This document shows, one piece after another, positions 3,542 to 6,762 of a stretch of 6,762 nt of DNA. The notes beneath the pieces were generated by a model. It saw only the letters and a list, made by a program, of their open reading frames with translations. It ran no database searches and was not told the origin of the DNA. Each line of letters begins with the position of its first letter. Position 1 is the stretch's first letter. Location: the NCBI GenBank assembly GCA_052034295.1, contig JBPOIS010000096.1:1-6762 (forward strand), in the 5' to 3' direction. The position numbers and the translations under genes were made by a program. This DNA comes from JBPOIS01 sp052034295. Lineage in GTDB: Bacteria; Pseudomonadota; Gammaproteobacteria; Pseudomonadales; Moraxellaceae.

Positions 3542-6268
3542 TCATGTTTCACTCACTCGAAGTCCCAGCTCAGCGTCATAACACCAGTTCAGCAGCTCTG
3601 GCTCTTTGCGCCATGCCGTGGCACCACTCCAGGCTTGACCATGCCATACCCCGTCTGACCCTAGTCTCAAGGGCAACAGCACACACCACTTCCCCTCAGC
3701 AGGCAACGTCAGACGCACACGTTCAACCTCACATTGCTCATCTGGCAATGTGTCAGTAGGAGTGTCGATTCTGCGTGCGTCCACGCGTACCATGCTGTAA
3801 GCCCAATCGCCATCGGCCCATGGCTTGAGCTGATCACCTTCCCAGCGGGCCAGCATCACATCGGTGGTTTTTTCCCCCAGTCGGGAGGGCGTGTGTGCCT
3901 CGGTCCACCAGTCCACGCCAGTGGTACGGGGTTCATATCCCTTGGTGTACTGAAGCTGGTTAATTTGGGCCTGACTGCGTGCAGCCCAGTTTTCGCCTTC
4001 GGCCTTCTGGCTGTGCTTTTGAAGGCCCTGCGGACAGATGGCATCCGTTGAAAACACCGCTTCGATCAGCGCACGGGCCTGGGCGGGCATGTCAAAATAC
4101 CCCGCTTGCAACACCTGCGCCGTGCGCCAGATTTGGCCATGATCGGGATAGACGGAAGCGCTTTTTTGCAGCACGCTGCTGTACCAGTTGGGCGGTGGCT
4201 GATCGCTCCACGCAGGGCCATACACCCACAGACAGGGCGGTGTGCGCTCATCGCGGCCTTGCTCCAGCGGATTGCCCTGGGCGTCGCGTAGATGGCGCTT
4301 GAGGCGCCCTGCCCGCTGTAGAATGCGGTCTATCGGGGCCAGATCAGTGATCAGGACATCCCAGTCGACATCCAGTGATTGCTCGGCCACCTGAGTGGCA
4401 ATCACCAGACGACCAGCGCGGCTCTGCGCGGTGCTTTGTTTGCCAAAGCGTGCCAGCACTTCGGTTTCCTTGTCGAGGCGATCCGCCAGCGCAAACCGGG
4501 CATGGAACAGGCTAATGTATTCAGCATTCATTCGACCGGCCAAAGTCTCATAAGTCTCCATGGCATCGGCCACGGTGTTGCGGATCCAGCCCACGCACTG
4601 TCCCTGTTGCAGCGCATCAATGACATGGGCATAGACCTTTTCAGGATCATGCTCATAGTGCACCGCCACACGCCTTGACACCTCCGCTCGACTTGACAGG
4701 GTGACTTCGGTCGGCTGCGGCAGGTGCTGTGACCAGAAACTAGCCAGCGGATAGGCATTTTCCCGGAGGGTCAGACTGGCGGGATCAACGGTCGCTGGTC
4801 GACCACGGGCATAGGCCTTGAGCAGCGACTGTTTCATATGCTGTGGCAGGGTGGCTGACAGCAGGATTGCCGACCCGCCCGCCTGAGCATGAAACTCCAA
4901 CAGGCATTCCAGCAGCTTCTGCATATAGGAGTCGCAGGCGTGAACTTCATCAACGATCAGTACCTTGCCAAACAGGCCCAGCAGGCGCAGCGACTGATGC
5001 TTGCTGGACAGCACCGCCATCAGAGCTTGATCAATGGTGCCAACCCCGGCAGGAGCCAGCAGTGCGCGTTTGTTGTTGTCGGCTAACCATGCGGTACAGC
5101 GTGCTGTGGCAGTTCCATCGAGCTGTGAAGGGTCATGTTCCGGTTGAAGAGAACTGGCAAATGCATCCACCAGATGCCGGAACCCATGCGCCAGTGTCAA
5201 CGGCACTTCAGCACCAAACAAAGACTGATAGACCTTCGCAATCCTCAGGTACATGGCATTGGCCGTGGCCATGGTGGGGAGTCCAATAAACAGCCCCTCG
5301 GCATGCCCTGCCTCCATCAATCGATAGGCAAGCATCAGGGCCGCTTCGGTCTTGCCAGCGCCGGTCACGTCTTCAAGCAAATACAACTGCGGGCCTGCGG
5401 GCAACTCCACCGACATGGCCCATGACTGCAATGGAGACGGCTGTGCAATGTTGGGAAAAAAATCCGCAAAACACCTGCCTTTGGGGACATTTACGGGCAG
5501 GACACCCGCCTGCTCAAGGGCTGGCAACGCGCGCGCCAGTGCCTGTTGCCAATAGGCCTCCAGTGGCTGAGGGCGCTCCACATAGGGGAAAAATTCGGTG
5601 TTTGACCCCAGCCAGTCGGCCAATACGGCTACCCCGGCAAACCACCAGGACAGTGCTTTGGCATGGCTTTTAAAGGCAGGCGCTACGGGCAACCGACCCG
5701 CCTCACCCGCAAGCCACCATTGCACCATTGCCTGTAGGTACGCACGGGCAGCCGCCTGATCGTGCTCGTGAAAAAAATCGTTGACCTCACCGGAGGTTTT
5801 GGGTGGAGTGCCATGATGACCAGTCACCGCCCAGATCCAGGGATCAATGGCCGTCAGCACCCTCACAGACCAGTCAGGCGGCAGTGCTGGCTCAATCATT
5901 TCATCATTGCGCCATATCCAATAGCCCAGCGAATCATGGCGTTCGCTGTAAATCTTGTTGGCATGGGGAGGATGTCCCTGCAATCGCCGCACCAGATCAG
6001 CGCGCTGGGACTGAAAGGCGGCGCTGAATTTACCCAGATCATGCAGGCTCAGACAAAATGCCGCCCAATCCAGAAAAGCCTGATCAGAGCAATCCAGTGC
6101 CTCGCAAAAAAAACGGCGTAGCCTGTGATGCTGCTGTAGATAAGTGACACCGACCGCGACAACATCCAGGTTGTGGTAGACCAGCAGGTGATGTACCGCC
6201 GGATTGTCTTTACCGGGACGGGCTTTTCCCCAGTATCGGTAATAAGCTGGCTCTTCCATATTTGACAT
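3542..6268 (-). CDS. cas3: Cas3, type I-E HD nuclease and SF2 helicase
   Basis: Cas3 is recruited by Cascade after full R-loop formation, nicks the displaced strand and degrades DNA 3' to 5'. The 908-aa product is close to E. coli Cas3 (888 aa) and appears complete. The N-terminal HD domain has YWGK (12-15), H32, the HD motif LHDLGK (75-80, H76/D77), H111, GHHG (150-153) and D218 in LADWLGS. The helicase has Walker A TGAGKT (302-307), DEVH (440-443), SAT (471-473), IATQVAEQSLDVDWD (623-637) and QRAGRLKRH (651-659). A C-terminal domain follows to 908. All key catalytic residues are present, so it should be active. Start ATG 6268 gives the family-like N-terminus; ATG 6259 is also possible, and neither has a clear Shine-Dalgarno. 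The stop is 11 nt from the end of the convergent guide-RNA gene. Confidence 0.97.
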   Translation of the reverse strand: MSNMEEPAYYRYWGKARPGKDNPAVHHLLVYHNLDVVAVGVTYLQQHHRLRRFFCEALDCSDQAFLDWAAFCLSLHDLGKFSAAFQSQRADLVRRLQGHPPHANKIYSERHDSLGYWIWRNDEMIEPALPPDWSVRVLTAIDPWIWAVTGHHGTPPKTSGEVNDFFHEHDQAAARAYLQAMVQWWLAGEAGRLPVAPAFKSHAKALSWWFAGVAVLADWLGSNTEFFPYVERPQPLEAYWQQALARALPALEQAGVLPVNVPKGRCFADFFPNIAQPSPLQSWAMSVELPAGPQLYLLEDVTGAGKTEAALMLAYRLMEAGHAEGLFIGLPTMATANAMYLRIAKVYQSLFGAEVPLTLAHGFRHLVDAFASSLQPEHDPSQLDGTATARCTAWLADNNKRALLAPAGVGTIDQALMAVLSSKHQSLRLLGLFGKVLIVDEVHACDSYMQKLLECLLEFHAQAGGSAILLSATLPQHMKQSLLKAYARGRPATVDPASLTLRENAYPLASFWSQHLPQPTEVTLSSRAEVSRRVAVHYEHDPEKVYAHVIDALQQGQCVGWIRNTVADAMETYETLAGRMNAEYISLFHARFALADRLDKETEVLARFGKQSTAQSRAGRLVIATQVAEQSLDVDWDVLITDLAPIDRILQRAGRLKRHLRDAQGNPLEQGRDERTPPCLWVYGPAWSDQPPPNWYSSVLQKSASVYPDHGQIWRTAQVLQAGYFDMPAQARALIEAVFSTDAICPQGLQKHSQKAEGENWAARSQAQINQLQYTKGYEPRTTGVDWWTEAHTPSRLGEKTTDVMLARWEGDQLKPWADGDWAYSMVRVDARRIDTPTDTLPDEQCEVERVRLTLPAEGKWCVLLPLRLGSDGVWHGQAWSGATAWRKEPELLNWCYDAELGLRVSET

Positions 6269-6340
6269 CTGACGGAATTATGTTCTGCAAAACAGCTAAT
6301 CACACCAACTGTTGACTTTCCACCTTATCGCAAAATCAGT
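6269..6340. other. cas3 upstream region without a clear promoter or RBS
   Basis: No convincing Shine-Dalgarno precedes either cas3 start (sequence just upstream is CATAATTCCGTCAG). The only -10-like box on the minus strand is CATAAT (6282-6277), with a 3-of-6 -35 (GTGTGA) at 17 bp. Used as a promoter, it would start transcription at about 6270 and give a nearly leaderless cas3 mRNA. This is weak evidence; transcription from further upstream is equally possible. Confidence 0.25.
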
Positions 6341-6366
6341 GCGACACCAGCCGTCGCTTATTTTTT
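6341..6366 (+). terminator. Hairpin with T-run on the plus strand, no parent gene seen
   Basis: GCGAC (6341-6345) and GTCGC (6353-6357) pair around a 7-nt loop and are followed by TTATTTTTT. This has the form of a weak rho-independent terminator for plus-strand transcription. No plus-strand gene leads into it within the window, so it may end antisense or small-RNA transcription, or be incidental. Confidence 0.35.
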
Positions 6367-6370
6367 GACC

Positions 6371-6404
6371 AACAAACACACAGCCCCTGTGGCCGCACAG
6401 AGGC
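6371..6404 (-). terminator. Terminator of ygiQ
   Basis: On the minus strand, GCCTCTGTG (6404-6396) pairs with CACAGGGGC (6391-6383) in a 9-bp stem with one G-U pair and a CGGC loop. A T-rich tract, TGTGTGTTTGT, follows. It begins 19 nt after the ygiQ stop codon and separates ygiQ from cas3 transcription. Confidence 0.65.
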
Positions 6405-6422
6405 CGTTAAACCACTGGAAGT

Positions 6423-6762
6423 TCAACCCCGCGCTTTTTTCCGCCCTTGCGCCCGCGGTGGCAGGCCGGTGTGCTGGGTCAGGGCATCGCCCTTTTGTGG
6501 CGGCCGGGGCGATGCCGGGCGGGCGGGGGCGGGTTTGCCCGGTGGGCTTTTTGGCGCGCGGCGCTGGTCATCACCGGGCCGCTGGGCGCGTTTGGCCGAG
6601 TCGTTGCCGACACTGGAGTTTTTTTTGCGGGCGGACTGGTAGCCGCCACTGCCCTCGCCAGTCCCAGCCGGCTGATAGGTCGGAATCAGGTGCTGCTTGC
6701 CGTTGCCGATCAGGTCGCTGCGGCCCAGGTCCTTGAGCGCCTGCCGCAGCAGCGGCCAGTTG
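6423..6762 (-). CDS. ygiQ: YgiQ-family radical SAM protein, C-terminal 112 residues only
   Basis: The minus strand carries an open frame entering from the right edge and ending at TGA 6423. It begins NWPLLRQALKDLGRSDLIGN, then GKQHLIPTYQP, YQSARKKNS and, near the end, LTQHTGLPPR. These are the conserved C-terminal blocks of YgiQ-family proteins (formerly UPF0313), predicted radical SAM enzymes of unknown substrate. The SAM-binding core with its CxxxCxxC cluster lies outside the window, so it cannot be checked. Between YQSARKKNS and LTQHTGLPPR is a low-complexity linker rich in Pro, Ala, Arg and Lys, and a basic tail (GRKKARG) follows. The segment is visibly more GC-rich than the cas genes. 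It has its own terminator and is unlikely to be functionally linked to CRISPR. Confidence 0.85.
   Translation of the reverse strand, partial: NWPLLRQALKDLGRSDLIGNGKQHLIPTYQPAGTGEGSGGYQSARKKNSSVGNDSAKRAQRPGDDQRRAPKSPPGKPAPARPASPRPPQKGDALTQHTGLPPRAQGRKKARG

Noticed and set aside
3484..3759. Plus-strand open frame starting inside the guide RNA
   Set aside because: It runs through the terminator and antisense to the cas3 3' end, with no family similarity or Shine-Dalgarno.
6365..6736. Plus-strand 123-codon open frame at the right edge
   Set aside because: It is antisense to the YgiQ C-terminus, whose conserved blocks read cleanly on the minus strand.

Overview
This window holds most of a type I-E (Cascade/Cas3) CRISPR-Cas locus, all on the minus strand, next to the end of a housekeeping gene. 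The YgiQ C-terminus at the right edge and the E. coli-like Cas proteins suggest a proteobacterium, most likely a gammaproteobacterium. The sequence alone does not settle the genus.

Layout from right to left, which is the direction of transcription. Positions 6762-6423 are the 3' end of ygiQ (radical SAM family), followed by its terminator. Positions 6268-3542 are cas3, encoding the HD nuclease/helicase. Positions 3541-3279 are a regulatory intergenic region. Positions 3278-3099 encode a 59-aa DUF3606 protein. Then come cse1/casA (3035-1362), cse2/casB (1351-836) and cas7e/casC (794 to the window edge, incomplete). Spacing and Shine-Dalgarno sites indicate one operon from the DUF3606 gene onward. 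cas5e, cas6e, cas1, cas2 and the main CRISPR array are not in the window and presumably lie beyond position 1.

The key find is in the cas3-DUF3606 intergenic region. On the plus strand, facing away from the cas operon, a TATAAT box precedes a two-repeat, one-spacer degenerate mini-CRISPR (3442-3530). The first pseudo-repeat has the I-E layout: a GTTCCC start, a 6-bp stem and a handle ATGAACCT. After a 32-nt spacer, the second pseudo-repeat keeps GTTCCCCC and a stem, but its 3' end has become a T-run, making it a terminator. The first 14 nt of the spacer match 3384-3397 at 12 of 14 positions. The only mismatches are at positions 6 and 12, the bases flipped out in Cascade R-loops. The match is preceded by an AAG PAM and lies just upstream of a strong cas-operon promoter (TTGACA-17-TAGAGT). 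This is the architecture of a Cas-regulating RNA (CreR-type guide): Cascade loaded with this RNA should bind and repress its own operon without completing the R-loop needed for Cas3 cleavage.

A second unusual point is that the first gene under this promoter is not a cas gene but a DUF3606 protein of unknown function. cas3 lies outside the repressed unit and converges on the guide-RNA gene.
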